Assembly: GCF_022919135.1 (NCBI RefSeq)
Contig: NZ_CP095049.1
Span: 1,488,001-1,552,000 of the forward strand
Source of the DNA: Hymenobacter cellulosivorans
Lineage (GTDB): Bacteria; Bacteroidota; Bacteroidia; Cytophagales; Hymenobacteraceae
Direction: 5' to 3'
Length of the DNA: 64,000 nt
A model generated the notes under the pieces. That model was not told the origin of the DNA and did no database searches. It saw only the letters and a list, made by a program, of their open reading frames with translations. Position 1 is the stretch's first letter. Each line of letters begins with the position of its first letter. A program made the translations under genes and the position numbers. Shown piece by piece: positions 1 through 8,717 of the stretch.

Positions 1-903
1 TTGCAAGTGCGGGTCGTTGGCCAGAATCGGGAAGCCCGAAGCTGACTTCTTGCCGTCCACGGCGAAGTTGTTGGAGCCCAACTCCGGGTCGGGTTCGTTG
101 CGCTGTACCTTGTCCGACATGGCCGCCGTAAACGAAGGCGGAGTGGCCGGGGCAGACAGGGGCTTAAAATCCAGCGGCGTACCAACGGGCACGATCGGGT
201 CTTCGCGCTGCGGATAATCGGGAAACAGGTCCTTGACCACCGCCGGGCCGTACTTGTTCAATACATTCGACAGGCGCATATCGTCGGAGCGGCCACTGAG
301 GTCGAAGGCCATGTACTTGAGTAGCAACGAGCTTTTTATCGGCTCCCAGGGCTCAGGCGCGTAATCCAGCAGCTTGTACTCAAACGGGTAGTCGCGCGGG
401 CTCAAGCTCTGGATGTAGGCATTGATACCGTCGGAGTAGGAGGTCAGCACCGTGCGGGTAGTGGGGTTGGCCAGCATGGCCGCCGTCGACTTCTCGGCCC
501 CGAACTTGAGGCCCATGCGGCGAAAAAATCGGTCGGTTTCGAGCCGGGCCGGGCCCACTATTTCCGACAGCCGCCCGGCCGCTACATGGGTCACGAAATC
601 CATCTGCCAGAGCCGGTCCTGGGCCGTGAGGTAGCCCTGGGCAAAGTACAGGTCGTGGTCGTTCTGGGCGAAAATATGAGGCACGCGCTTGTCGTCGAAG
701 CGCACCTGCACCGGCTGCTGCAGGCCGGGCAGCGTCAAGGTCTGGGCCGTGGGAAAGCCGGCAGCAGGCTCGGCGTTGCGCCAGAAACCCTGAAATGGGC
801 TCAGAAACTTGCCGAAGGGCGGAATGTCGCCGTGCTTGGTATTGAGCACCCAGGTCAGGGCCAGGGAAAGAGCAGTAGCTAAGAAGGCTTTAGTCCACTT
901 CAT
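1..903 (-). CDS. Penicillin acylase family protein (S45 N-terminal nucleophile hydrolase), C-terminal part missing
   Basis: The reading frame starts at an ATG on the minus strand at 903 and runs off the left edge, so only the first 301 residues are present. The N-terminus (MKWTKAFLATALSLALTW) is a signal peptide or membrane anchor. The following residues match the A chain of penicillin acylases, with VRFDDKRVPHIFAQND and YLTAQDRLWQMDFV. The motif GSNNFAVDG places Ser277 as the expected N-terminal nucleophile of the B chain, exposed by autocatalytic cleavage before it. Members hydrolyse amide bonds of acylated small molecules such as beta-lactams or acyl-homoserine lactones; the substrate here cannot be told. 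The family is usually about 750-800 residues, so about 500 residues lie outside the window. Family assignment is strong; the actual substrate is unknown. Confidence 0.9.
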   Translation of the reverse strand, partial: MKWTKAFLATALSLALTWVLNTKHGDIPPFGKFLSPFQGFWRNAEPAAGFPTAQTLTLPGLQQPVQVRFDDKRVPHIFAQNDHDLYFAQGYLTAQDRLWQMDFVTHVAAGRLSEIVGPARLETDRFFRRMGLKFGAEKSTAAMLANPTTRTVLTSYSDGINAYIQSLSPRDYPFEYKLLDYAPEPWEPIKSSLLLKYMAFDLSGRSDDMRLSNVLNKYGPAVVKDLFPDYPQREDPIVPVGTPLDFKPLSAPATPPSFTAAMSDKVQRNEPDPELGSNNFAVDGKKSASGFPILANDPHLQ

Positions 904-937
904 AAGCCGGGTGGGCAGAGCGTCGGTGAAAATGAAA

Positions 938-968
938 ACTGGCCGCCGGAAGCATCCGGGCGGCCAGT
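938..968 (-). terminator. Intrinsic terminator of the outer-membrane barrel gene
   Basis: Inverted repeat ACTGGCCGCC / GGCGGCCAGT, extended inward by CGGA/TCCG, followed on the minus strand by a T-rich stretch (TTTTCATTTTC). It lies between the barrel gene stop at 990 and the penicillin acylase start at 903, so the two genes are probably separate transcripts. Confidence 0.7.
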
Positions 969-989
969 ATAATTACTAGTTAAAACTGA

Positions 990-1592
990 TTATTGCGCGG
1001 CAGCTGCCGTTTTCGGGAAGAAAATCTGCAAGCCGACGGATACTCCCCAGTTATTGGTGCGGGCACCTTGCAACTGCGTGCTGTTGCGGAGGTAATAGGG
1101 CTGTACTTCCAAGGCCACCATGGGCGAGATGAAATAGTCGTAGCCCACGCTCACGGCCAGGGTACTGTAACTGCCTTTGCTTTTTCGCTCAAAGCTGTTC
1201 TGTAATTCATCAGTTGTGCGCGTCGAAAAACCAGTAATGCCGTACGAAGCCTGGCCAAAAAATTTGTGCTTATCAGCCTCCACGACGTAGTAGCGGGCAA
1301 AAGGCGCAACCCGGTACTCAAATGCTCTGGCTTTCGAACTGGGGAAGCCACCGTAGCGGAACGTAGAATACGCCAGATTCACCTCCGCTCCTAAGGCTAA
1401 GCGGTCCACGACGAAAAAGCCGACGGTGGGAGTAATGCCAATGGAAAATTGCTTGGAGTATCCGCCTCGGGAGGTGCTGTAGGAAAGTTGGGAAAGGCTA
1501 GTTCCCACCATCAGGCTGCCTTTCTCAGTTTGAGCAGAGGCTCCGGCTGCTGCGGCTAGTACTATGAAACCAGTAGCAAATAGGGTTTTCAT
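990..1592 (-). CDS. Outer membrane beta-barrel protein
   Basis: Encodes 200 residues from the ATG at 1592, chosen because it opens directly into a signal peptide (MKTLFATGFIVLAAAAGASA, cleavage before QTEKG). A longer in-frame start at 1652 would begin inside the terminator hairpin of the upstream gene and is rejected. The mature part alternates aromatic and polar residues in short strands (RLALGAEVNLAYSTFRY, YYVVEADKHKFFGQASYG, WGVSVGLQIFF) typical of eight-stranded barrels of the OmpW/OmpA-like porin family in Bacteroidota. It is expected to sit in the outer membrane. Nothing shows a specific ligand. It could equally be named hypothetical porin family protein. Confidence 0.8.
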   Translation of the reverse strand: MKTLFATGFIVLAAAAGASAQTEKGSLMVGTSLSQLSYSTSRGGYSKQFSIGITPTVGFFVVDRLALGAEVNLAYSTFRYGGFPSSKARAFEYRVAPFARYYVVEADKHKFFGQASYGITGFSTRTTDELQNSFERKSKGSYSTLAVSVGYDYFISPMVALEVQPYYLRNSTQLQGARTNNWGVSVGLQIFFPKTAAAAQ

Positions 1593-1632
1593 GAAAAAAA
1601 GTAGAGTGAAACAGATAAAGTTCGATACAAAC

Positions 1633-1673
1633 AACACACAAAAGGGCCACATATTGTGGCCCTTTTGTGTGTT
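1633..1673 (-). terminator. Strong intrinsic terminator after the RlpA gene
   Basis: Perfect 19-bp inverted repeat with a 3-base loop (arms 1633-1651 and 1655-1673). The stem contains AAAAGGGCCACA / TGTGGCCCTTTT, so it ends in a T-rich tract in both directions. On the minus strand it follows the RlpA stop at 1714. Confidence 0.85.
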
Positions 1674-1713
1674 CCAAGAGAATCGTACTGCCCGACGAAT
1701 AGCCGAGCCGGTA

Positions 1714-2535
1714 CTAGAGGTTTTCGGCCTGCCGAACTAAGCCCGCAATGCCTAGCTCTTTGAGGCGCAGCTTCACAGCTTCCGCCTCGGCCTTGTCGGC
1801 AAACTGGCCCACGATAACCCGGTTGTAGGGCTTACCATTCTGGGTGCTTTCAGCAATAGTCACGGTCAGTTTCTCGTCCAGGGCCTGAATCTTGGCCTGC
1901 ACGTTCTGGGCGTTGCGTGGGTCGCCGAAGGTACCGGCCTGTACCACGAAGGTGGGAGCCGGAGCGGGCACTACGACTACGTCGGCCGCTTCAGTGGCAC
2001 CGGCAATGATGTCGGTCAGGGTGGAAGCTTCCATGGTGGCAACGGAGTCGGTAGCCAGGGCAGCCAGGTTTTCGGGAGCGTCCGTCGGCCCCAGGGGCGT
2101 GTCGCTGGGTACTACCTCAGCCACGACCGATACGGCGCCGCGGCGCACGATGTCGAGCGGGCGGGCTGCTACCTCCGACAAGTCCAGAATCCGCTCGTGG
2201 CGGAAGGGGCCCCGGTCCGATACGCGTACTACTACCGATTTACCGTTGGTAGGGTTGGTTACGCGGAGCTTGGTGCCGAAAGGCAAAGTCTTGTGTGCGC
2301 AGGTATACTTAAAGCGGTCAAACCGTTCGCCGTTGCTGGTCCGGTGACCCTGATGCTCGCGTCCGTACCACGAGGCCCGGCCGCGCATCACTACGGAGCG
2401 GGAAGCCGAGGCCGAAGCCGGTTTTTCTTCTTCAAAGCGCGTAGCCCGAGCTGCTTGAGGGAGGGCCGTGAACAATGCAAAAAGCAGGGCCATCATCAAG
2501 CCGGAAACATGCAGTCGTGTCGGTATCAACTTCAT
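1714..2535 (-). CDS. rlpA: Septal ring lytic transglycosylase RlpA family protein with SPOR domain
   Basis: 273 residues from the ATG at 2535; the upstream in-frame ATG (2562) adds residues before the signal peptide and is less likely. Residues 1-31 are a signal peptide ending PQAARA. Residues 51-142 form the double-psi beta-barrel RlpA domain, with ASWYG (54-58), HRTSNGERFD, AHKTLPFGTKLRVTN and VRVSDRGPF. His81 and Asp108 correspond to the conserved catalytic pair of the family. Residues about 190-273 are a SPOR domain (FVVQAGTFGDPRNAQ, NRVIVGQFADKAEAE) that binds denuded septal peptidoglycan. RlpA cleaves naked glycan strands during cell separation. No lipobox cysteine is visible, so it is probably a soluble periplasmic form. 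Confidence 0.9.
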   Translation of the reverse strand: MKLIPTRLHVSGLMMALLFALFTALPQAARATRFEEEKPASASASRSVVMRGRASWYGREHQGHRTSNGERFDRFKYTCAHKTLPFGTKLRVTNPTNGKSVVVRVSDRGPFRHERILDLSEVAARPLDIVRRGAVSVVAEVVPSDTPLGPTDAPENLAALATDSVATMEASTLTDIIAGATEAADVVVVPAPAPTFVVQAGTFGDPRNAQNVQAKIQALDEKLTVTIAESTQNGKPYNRVIVGQFADKAEAEAVKLRLKELGIAGLVRQAENL

Positions 2536-2882
2536 TCGTTTACTGGTTGGTGAGCAGAACAAATCTAGAAGAGGTTTCCAAACTGCCTAGCTGATTCCAA
2601 TGGTATTAGCCAAGCTGTAAGCTAGTAAATTGTCTTTTTTCTACAAAATTTGCATTTAATTAATTGTTGTGAAAGAGTGAAAATAGCCGATTGTGTTTCA
2701 TTAAGCTGGATTTTGCACTATTAATGGAGGCTTGGCGAATACCGTTGGAAATAAGACTATGCGCCGGTAAAAAAATTTTGGCATTCACTGCCGAGCTATC
2801 TTCGGAGCCAGGTTGCAGATGTCGTGGAATTTTACTAAGGCTATAACCCGCCCGGCTGGCCGGTTTTGCCGTACTTTGCCCT
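2536..2882. other. Divergent intergenic region, AT-rich
   Basis: 347 bp between the divergent rlpA and DUF72 genes, clearly more AT-rich than its surroundings (2620-2730). It should carry both promoters. A minus-strand TAGATTTG at 2560-2567 fits the Bacteroidota -7 consensus 25 bp before the rlpA ATG. A plus-strand TACTTTGC at 2872-2879 is too close to the ATG at 2883 to be a convincing promoter. No gene or RNA structure was recognised. Confidence 0.5.
2560..2567 (-). promoter_or_regulatory. Candidate -7 element of rlpA
   Basis: TAGATTTG on the minus strand matches TAnnTTTG and lies 25 bp upstream of the chosen start. I could not find a TTG at the expected -33 spacing, so support is partial. 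Confidence 0.4.
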
Positions 2883-3797
2883 ATGGATTTTGGCCGTCTT
2901 TCCGACCTGCGCTACGTTGATTTTCGCCTCCCGCCCGACCACCCCGAAACGGCCGCCGTGCTTGCCCGGGCCCAGGCCGCCGGCCCGGTTTCGCCTCGTA
3001 TATATATAGGGTGTCCTATCTGGACGAATAAGGCCTGGCTAGGCTCCTATTTTCCGGCTGGTATCAAGGACTCGGACTACCTGCACCACTACGCCCGGCA
3101 GTTCAACAGTATTGAGTTGAACACGACTCACTACCGGATTCCGGACGCGCCCACCGTGCGCAAGTGGCGCGACGCGGTGCCTAGTAGCTTCCGCTTCTGC
3201 CCCAAGCTGCCCCAGAGCATTAGTCACGACCGGGAACTATACAACGCCGACGAGCTAACGACCACTTTCTGCCGCTCTATCAGCGGGCTGGATGAACGCC
3301 TGGGTATGGCGTTTTTGCAGCTGCCGCCCACGTTTGGCCCCGAGCACCTGCCGCGGCTGGAGCGTTACCTGCTCGATTTCCCCGACTACGTACCTCTGGC
3401 CGTAGAGCTGCGCCATCCGGCCTGGTACACCAATGCCACCGTGCGCGACTCCGTGTTTGCCATGCTTGAAGCGCTGGGCAAAACCCTGGTGCTGACCGAC
3501 GTGGCCGGCCGCCGCGACGTGCTGCACCAGCGCCTGACGACGCCCACGGCGTTTATTCGCTTCAACGGCCATGGCCTGATTGGCAGCGACTACGAGCGGG
3601 CCACGGCCTGGGCCGAGCGGATTGCGGGCTGGCTGCAGGCCGGGCTGCATACGGTGTATTTCTTTATTCACCAGAAAGACATCATGCACTCCCCGCTCTG
3701 GGCGCAGTTTTTCATTGAGAAGCTGCATGCCCTGACCGGCCTGGAGGTGGCACCACCCCGCATTATTCCGCAGCCTGTGCAGGGCAGCTTATTCTGA
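2883..3797 (+). CDS. DUF72 domain-containing protein (YecE family)
   Basis: 304 residues. The core motifs of the DUF72 TIM-barrel family are visible: IYIGCPIWTNKAWLGSYFP near residue 42, FNSIELNTTHYRIPDAPTVR, FRFCPKLPQSISHDREL, LGMAFLQLPPTFGPEHLPRL, VELRHPAWY and YFFIHQKDIMHSP. Members are cytoplasmic and resemble xylose-isomerase-fold enzymes, but their reaction is not established. The length is usual for the Bacteroidota branch, which carries an extra N-terminal segment of about 35 residues ahead of the barrel. It stands alone between the rlpA promoter region and a secreted protease gene. Confidence 0.9.
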   Translation: MDFGRLSDLRYVDFRLPPDHPETAAVLARAQAAGPVSPRIYIGCPIWTNKAWLGSYFPAGIKDSDYLHHYARQFNSIELNTTHYRIPDAPTVRKWRDAVPSSFRFCPKLPQSISHDRELYNADELTTTFCRSISGLDERLGMAFLQLPPTFGPEHLPRLERYLLDFPDYVPLAVELRHPAWYTNATVRDSVFAMLEALGKTLVLTDVAGRRDVLHQRLTTPTAFIRFNGHGLIGSDYERATAWAERIAGWLQAGLHTVYFFIHQKDIMHSPLWAQFFIEKLHALTGLEVAPPRIIPQPVQGSLF

Positions 3798-3909
3798 GCC
3801 GCCGTTGGCCGGAGTCGCGCTAGAATTCCTGGGAGAGGCCGCCGTCCGGACTTCGTGAATTAACGTACCTTGGCATAAGACGTCTGTTCTGCTGCCTTTA
3901 CGCTGGTTT

Positions 3910-6018
3910 ATGAAGCTTTGGAGTACTCTTCGCCGGTGGGCTGCCGGCCTGCTGGTATTGTCGTGTCTGCCCGCCGTCCCGGCGCGGGCGCAAGTAGAGG
4001 AATCAGAAGGGCACTGCCTGATGCTGCCCGTGGAGCCCGCCGAGCGGGCCCGGCAGTCGAGGCTGGTGGTGGAGGGCGAGGTGTTGGATGCCCGCAGCTT
4101 CTGGGATGCCAGTCACCGGCGCATCTTCACCGCCCACCAGATTCGGGTGTATAGTGTGCTCAAAGGAACGGCCCCTACCACGCTTACCCTCCTGACCGAA
4201 GGAGGCCAGGTAGAACTAGACGAGCAGCGCCTAACCAATACGCTCCAACTGCAGCCCGGCGAGCAGGGTGTGTTTTTTCTGCGCCCCGCCACTTTCGCCG
4301 GTACGGCCCCCGGCGGCGCCCTATGGACGCCCTACGCCAGTGCGCAGGGCTTTATTCGCTACGACCTCACCGATGCGTCGGCCACCGAGCCGTTTCGTCG
4401 CTACCCGCTTATCGGGGCCGGTTTCTACGCCGAGCTGACAGCGGCCCTCGGTCAGCCGCGGCGCGTGATGCAGCCCAACCCCACGCTGCGGCAGGCCCAG
4501 TTGCGGCGCAGTCAGCCCGTGGTGGCGGCCAAAGGCCAGGCCCCGGTAATCAGCACGCTGAGTCCAACCACGGTACCAGCCGGCATAGACGGTGTACTGA
4601 CCATTAGCGGCTCGGGCTTTGAGGCGGTCCGGGGCGCGGGCAAAGTGGAGTTCCGCAATGCCGACGATGGGGGCGCATCTTTTGTGCAGCCTCAGCCTAC
4701 CGATTACCTGAGCTGGACGGATACCCAGATTCGGGTGCGCGTGCCTTCCTACAGTACCACGGGAAATCCGGCGGGTACGGGCACGCTGCGGGTAACGACG
4801 GCCTCGGGCCTGCAGGTACAGAGCAGCACCACGCTGATCGTGCCCTATGCGCTTACCAACGTACAAGCCCAGAATAGCTCGACCATCGTGCGGCCCAACC
4901 ACGTCAACCAGAATGGGGAAGGTGGCTACACGTTCCGGTTTGAGCCAAACTTCGTGAGCAACCAGCCCGCCGCGGCGGCCTTCGAACGGGCTTTGGTAAC
5001 GGGCTGGCGCTGCCGAACCGGAATCAACTGGATCATTGGTGCCCCGCGTACCACCACTACCACCGGCTCCGACGGGGAGAATTCGGTGGGCTTCGACAAA
5101 GGCAACGAGCTGCCCGAACGGGTGCTGGGCCGCACAACCAGCTACTATAAGGGCTGTACCAATGGCAACGGCACCATCAGCTTTCAGGTCAGCGAAATCG
5201 ACATGCAGTTTGATGATGGGGTAAGCTGGCAATACGGCTCCGGCCTGCCCAGCCTGACGCAGTTCGACTTCGAAACCGTGGTGCTGCATGAACTGGGCCA
5301 CGCCCAGCAGCTCAACCACGTCATCACGGCCGCGGCCGTCATGTATTTTGGCGTAGGGCAGGGCCGTACCAACCGCACGCTGACGGCCAACGACCAGACC
5401 GGGGCCCGGCGAGTGCTGCGTACCCGCAGCTTTCCCGCGGCGGGCTGCGGTCCTTCGCCCATGCTGCCAGCTCCGCTGACCAAAGTCGCCGCGGCGGTTG
5501 TGAGTGGCTTGGGTGCGGAAGTAACCTGGACGACGCGGGCTGAGTGCCTAGTGAGCGGCTTCGTGGTAGAGCGGGCCGCCGATACCACGGCCTGGCAAGC
5601 CGTAGCTACCGTGGCCGCCGGCGCGGCCGGCAACAGCTACCGCGTCGTTGATGCCCAGCCGCTGCCGGGCCTGAGCTACTACCGCCTGCGGGTGCGCCGC
5701 CCCGATGGCAACCTCGACAACGTGGCCCCGCTCCTGGTGCAAGATGGCACCGGCAGCCGCGAGGCGCTCCAGATTTACCCCAACCCGGTGACCGGTAATC
5801 AGCTGCAATTCCTGTTTACGGGCACCGTAGAAAGCACATTATCCTTATTCATCTACGATGCTGTCGGGCGCCGCTACGTGCCCCAGGGCGTCACCAGCCG
5901 GGCCGGCACCAATTCGCTGTCTATCAATGTAGCCAGTCTGCGGCCGGGCTGGTACGTGCTGCGCTGGCGCGACCAGGGCGGCAACTCCGGCAGCGCCAAC
6001 TTTGTGAAGCTCAACTAG
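3910..6018 (+). CDS. Secreted matrixin-like zinc metalloprotease with IPT/TIG domain and T9SS type A sorting domain
   Basis: 702 residues, starting with a signal peptide (LLVLSCLPAVPARA). Residues about 212-305 look like an IPT/TIG immunoglobulin-like domain (ISTLSPTTVPAGIDGVLTIS). The zinc motif HELGHAQQLNH gives His460, Glu461, His464 and His470, the HExxHxxxxxH pattern of metzincins; FETVVLHE before it and a Met-containing stretch after it (AAVMYFG) fit a matrixin-like fold. Residues about 535-615 are a fibronectin-like segment (VTWTTRAECLVSGFVVERA, YYRLRVRRPDG). The C-terminus (IYPNPVTGNQLQF to GWYVLRWRDQGG) is a T9SS type A sorting domain, so the protein should cross the outer membrane through T9SS and be released or surface-attached. 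The true substrate is unknown. Confidence 0.85.
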   Translation: MKLWSTLRRWAAGLLVLSCLPAVPARAQVEESEGHCLMLPVEPAERARQSRLVVEGEVLDARSFWDASHRRIFTAHQIRVYSVLKGTAPTTLTLLTEGGQVELDEQRLTNTLQLQPGEQGVFFLRPATFAGTAPGGALWTPYASAQGFIRYDLTDASATEPFRRYPLIGAGFYAELTAALGQPRRVMQPNPTLRQAQLRRSQPVVAAKGQAPVISTLSPTTVPAGIDGVLTISGSGFEAVRGAGKVEFRNADDGGASFVQPQPTDYLSWTDTQIRVRVPSYSTTGNPAGTGTLRVTTASGLQVQSSTTLIVPYALTNVQAQNSSTIVRPNHVNQNGEGGYTFRFEPNFVSNQPAAAAFERALVTGWRCRTGINWIIGAPRTTTTTGSDGENSVGFDKGNELPERVLGRTTSYYKGCTNGNGTISFQVSEIDMQFDDGVSWQYGSGLPSLTQFDFETVVLHELGHAQQLNHVITAAAVMYFGVGQGRTNRTLTANDQTGARRVLRTRSFPAAGCGPSPMLPAPLTKVAAAVVSGLGAEVTWTTRAECLVSGFVVERAADTTAWQAVATVAAGAAGNSYRVVDAQPLPGLSYYRLRVRRPDGNLDNVAPLLVQDGTGSREALQIYPNPVTGNQLQFLFTGTVESTLSLFIYDAVGRRYVPQGVTSRAGTNSLSINVASLRPGWYVLRWRDQGGNSGSANFVKLN

Positions 6019-6027
6019 CCGTGGGCC

Positions 6028-6975
6028 TTAGCGTTCCAGCAGCATAGCCCCGTAGGAGTAGCCACCACCAAACACGGTAACAACGACTCGTTCCCCGGCT
6101 TTGATCTGGTCCAGCTGCTCCGACAAGGCAATGGCGGCCCCGGCGCAGCCCGTATTGCCCAGCCGGTCGATGTTGGACACGGCACGCTCCTCGGGCAAGC
6201 CCAGAGTCTGGAGCACGTTGCGGGTGATGCGCAGGTTGGCCTGGTGCGGAATCAGCCAGTTCAGGTCGTCGGTGGTCAGGCGGTTGCGCTCCAGAATCTG
6301 CTGGGTTACGCGGGCCATGTACTGGCAGGCATGGATAAACACGTCTTTGCCGTAGGGCATGATGATGCCCTTGGCTACCGGCGTCAGGGTCACGGCCTCG
6401 TTGGCTTTGCCAATACCGCCGGCCCCGGCCGTAATCAAGTCCCGTACCAGCAAATCAGCAGGGGAGAGACGCTCCTTGCTGATGAGCAAGGCCGAAGCTC
6501 CGTCGCCCCAGAGGTGGCCCGCTACGGTGTCCTGCTCGTTGTTATAGGCCGTGTTGTGCTCCGATACTACTACCAGGGCGCGGCTGGCTTTGCCCATGGC
6601 AAAATAGCCTTCCACGATTTCAATGGCGTTGAGCAAGGAAGAGCAGGCCGATGAAATGCTGACCACCGGAATATCAGTCACGCCAATGGCACGCTGCACG
6701 GCGTGGGCCAGGGTAAAAATCGTGTCGTGGGGCGTGTACGTAGCCCCCACGATAAGGTCGACGGCGGCGGCCGGAAACAGCGGAGCGTCGGTCAGCACCC
6801 GCTCGGTGGCCTCAATGGCCATGGTGTTGGTGTTTTCGCCGGGGGCTGCTTTGCGCCGTTCCCGGATTCCCGTGCGTTCAATAATCCACTCGTGCGACAA
6901 GCCGTTGAGGCGGGTGAAATGCTCGTTGGTAATAACTTGGGCGGGCAGATAGGCCGCCACCTGATGAATGTACAC
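6028..6975 (-). CDS. 3-oxoacyl-ACP synthase III family protein (FabH-like ketosynthase)
   Basis: 315 residues from a GTG at 6975. This start is preferred over the ATG at 7077 because it begins right at VYIHQVAAYLP and places the catalytic triad at Cys111 (SISSACSSLL), His244 (WLIPHQANLRI) and Asn274 (RLGNTGCAGA), almost the same numbering as E. coli FabH. The frame ends with VVTVFGGGYSYGAMLLER. Such enzymes condense acyl-CoA with malonyl-ACP or act in lipid and secondary-metabolite routes. It is not next to other fatty-acid genes, so it could be a paralogue rather than the housekeeping enzyme. It converges on the protease gene with only 9 bp between stops and is divergent from the 7139 gene. 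Confidence 0.88.
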   Translation of the reverse strand: MYIHQVAAYLPAQVITNEHFTRLNGLSHEWIIERTGIRERRKAAPGENTNTMAIEATERVLTDAPLFPAAAVDLIVGATYTPHDTIFTLAHAVQRAIGVTDIPVVSISSACSSLLNAIEIVEGYFAMGKASRALVVVSEHNTAYNNEQDTVAGHLWGDGASALLISKERLSPADLLVRDLITAGAGGIGKANEAVTLTPVAKGIIMPYGKDVFIHACQYMARVTQQILERNRLTTDDLNWLIPHQANLRITRNVLQTLGLPEERAVSNIDRLGNTGCAGAAIALSEQLDQIKAGERVVVTVFGGGYSYGAMLLER

Positions 6976-7138
6976 GGGTGGAAAAAGAAACGTAGGAAGA
7001 CAGGTGAAAGAGGCGGCAAGGTACGCTAAGCAGGGTGAAAAATGGACCATTTGCCCGGTGGGCGCGTACTTTGGCAAACCTCTGCGCGTTCAAACGCTTA
7101 ATGGTCGACCTGAGTTTGTAGTAGTTCCCATAAAGATT

Positions 7139-7717
7139 ATGACTTTTTTATCTGCCTTTCCGCGCTGCCTCGGTGGCGCAGCCCTGGTTACCGGTCTGTT
7201 GCTCGCTCCTGCGGCCCAGGCTCAGAAATACCGGACCGCAGCGGGCTTGCGCCTGGGAGCCGGCAACTACGGCATAACGGTACAGCAGAAAATCCTGGAC
7301 AAGGTGACGCTGGAAGGCATTGGCATTGTGGGCAACCGTGAGTTTTCGGGTACGGTGCTGGCCGAGCGGCACTTCGGCATCCTGGGGCCCAGCCTCAACT
7401 ATTACCTCGGAGCCGGCGGCCACCTCGGCAACCACAAAGACGACGGCGCATTCGGTGGCTTCGACGGCATCATCGGCGCCGAGTATAAGGTGGCCTTTGT
7501 CCCGGTGGTGCTGTCCTTCGATTTCAAGCCCAGCGTGGAGTTCAACTCCGCCGACTGGGCGCGGTTTCCCACGGCCTTTTCCGTGCGCTACGTGTTTGTG
7601 AAAGAAAAGAAAACCGGCCTCTTCGACGGTATTCTGGGTGGAGACAAGGACAAGAAGAAAGACAAGCCCAAGAAAAAGGCCAAGACCACCGAGCGCCGGG
7701 GCCTGTTCGACTTCTAG
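7139..7717 (+). CDS. Outer-membrane beta-barrel-like protein with Lys-rich tail
   Basis: 192 residues from the ATG at 7139, chosen because a signal peptide follows (FPRCLGGAALVTGLLLAPAAQA, mature start QKYRTAAG). The middle is made of short amphipathic strands (LRLGAGNYGITVQQKI, VLAERHFGILGPSLNYYLG, VPVVLSFDFKPSVEFN, PTAFSVRYVFVKEKK), as in small outer-membrane barrels. The last 35 residues are unusually rich in lysine and aspartate (DKDKKKDKPKKKAKTT) and end in GLFDF. I do not recognise a named family. It is convergent with the DUF3667 gene with a single base between stops, so no separate terminator fits there. Confidence 0.75.
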   Translation: MTFLSAFPRCLGGAALVTGLLLAPAAQAQKYRTAAGLRLGAGNYGITVQQKILDKVTLEGIGIVGNREFSGTVLAERHFGILGPSLNYYLGAGGHLGNHKDDGAFGGFDGIIGAEYKVAFVPVVLSFDFKPSVEFNSADWARFPTAFSVRYVFVKEKKTGLFDGILGGDKDKKKDKPKKKAKTTERRGLFDF

Positions 7718-7718
7718 C

Positions 7719-8717
7719 CTACAGCAGCAGCACGCTGGCCAGCACCGAGAGCATCATACCAGCCATGAGTACCAGGCCGTAGCTAACCATCATGAGCAGC
7801 ACTTTGGCCAGGGTTTTTCCTACTGGCTGGCCAAAGTTGTTGCGCAGGGCCAGGAAGAAATACACCGCCGGCAGCACCATCAGCACCAGGTCAAACGAGT
7901 CTTCGCTGCTGAACCGGGTTATGCCCAGGTTCAGGATAAACAGCACAAAGATGAAGCAGTGGAAGTGGATGGAAAAAATAAGGTGGGAAAGGTAGTACTG
8001 GCGCTGGCGCATGTATAATCCCTTGAGCAGTAGGGCGAACAGTGGCATCAGGAAAAACATCAGGATGGGCAGGTTCTTAAGCCACTTGCGCGTCAGGTCT
8101 TCAGGCGAAACGTTCAACGTGCGTACCGTTTGGCGCAGCACAGTCCGGCGCAGAAACGTCGGCTCCAGCTTCTTGCTCCGGATGGCCGAGTCGAGGCGGG
8201 CCGGCGTGGGGTCCTGACTAAGCTTGAGCAGCTCAGCCTGGTTAAAGGTCATGCCCATGCTCGCCGTGAGCGGACTGTCGCCGTCGGTAACCACAATCAT
8301 ACCCTGCCGTTCCGTGTTGCGGCGCACCGAATCGGCCGAGGCCCGCAGGCGGGCATCCTGAATTAGCTCCTTGGCCGGACGCGTGGAGCTAGGCTTGATG
8401 CTGATGGAAAGCAGAAAAAAGAAGACGAAGCTGATAAACACGTACAGCCGGATGGGCGGCACGTAGGGCATGCGGTGGCCCTGCAAAAACTGCTTGGTTA
8501 GCTCCCCGGGCTTGAACAAGAGCAGTTTAGCCGTGCGGAATACTTTGCTGTCGAAGTGGAAGATGCCTTCTAGAAACTCCTCCAGCACATGCCCGAAGGA
8601 GAGGCTGACTTCGTGGTTCTGCTGCCCGCACCGGGGACAGAATTCGTCGGGCTGCTCGGCCGAAAATGAGTAGCCGCAGTTGGCGCAGGCGGGCAGCTTA
8701 GAATGCGAATGGTCCAT
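7719..8717 (-). CDS. DUF3667 domain-containing membrane protein
   Basis: 332 residues from the ATG at 8717; an ATG at 8747 would add ten residues. The N-terminus holds a zinc-ribbon-like pair, Cys11-x2-Cys14 and Cys27-x2-Cys30, followed by the DUF3667 signature (SFGHVLEEFLEGIFHFDSK, KLLLFKPGELTKQFLQGHR, VPPIRLYVFISFVFFF). One membrane segment lies at residues 89-106, and four more occupy the C-terminal third. The function of the family is unknown. It is likely an inner-membrane protein with a cytoplasmic zinc ribbon. Confidence 0.88.
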   Translation of the reverse strand: MDHSHSKLPACANCGYSFSAEQPDEFCPRCGQQNHEVSLSFGHVLEEFLEGIFHFDSKVFRTAKLLLFKPGELTKQFLQGHRMPYVPPIRLYVFISFVFFFLLSISIKPSSTRPAKELIQDARLRASADSVRRNTERQGMIVVTDGDSPLTASMGMTFNQAELLKLSQDPTPARLDSAIRSKKLEPTFLRRTVLRQTVRTLNVSPEDLTRKWLKNLPILMFFLMPLFALLLKGLYMRQRQYYLSHLIFSIHFHCFIFVLFILNLGITRFSSEDSFDLVLMVLPAVYFFLALRNNFGQPVGKTLAKVLLMMVSYGLVLMAGMMLSVLASVLLL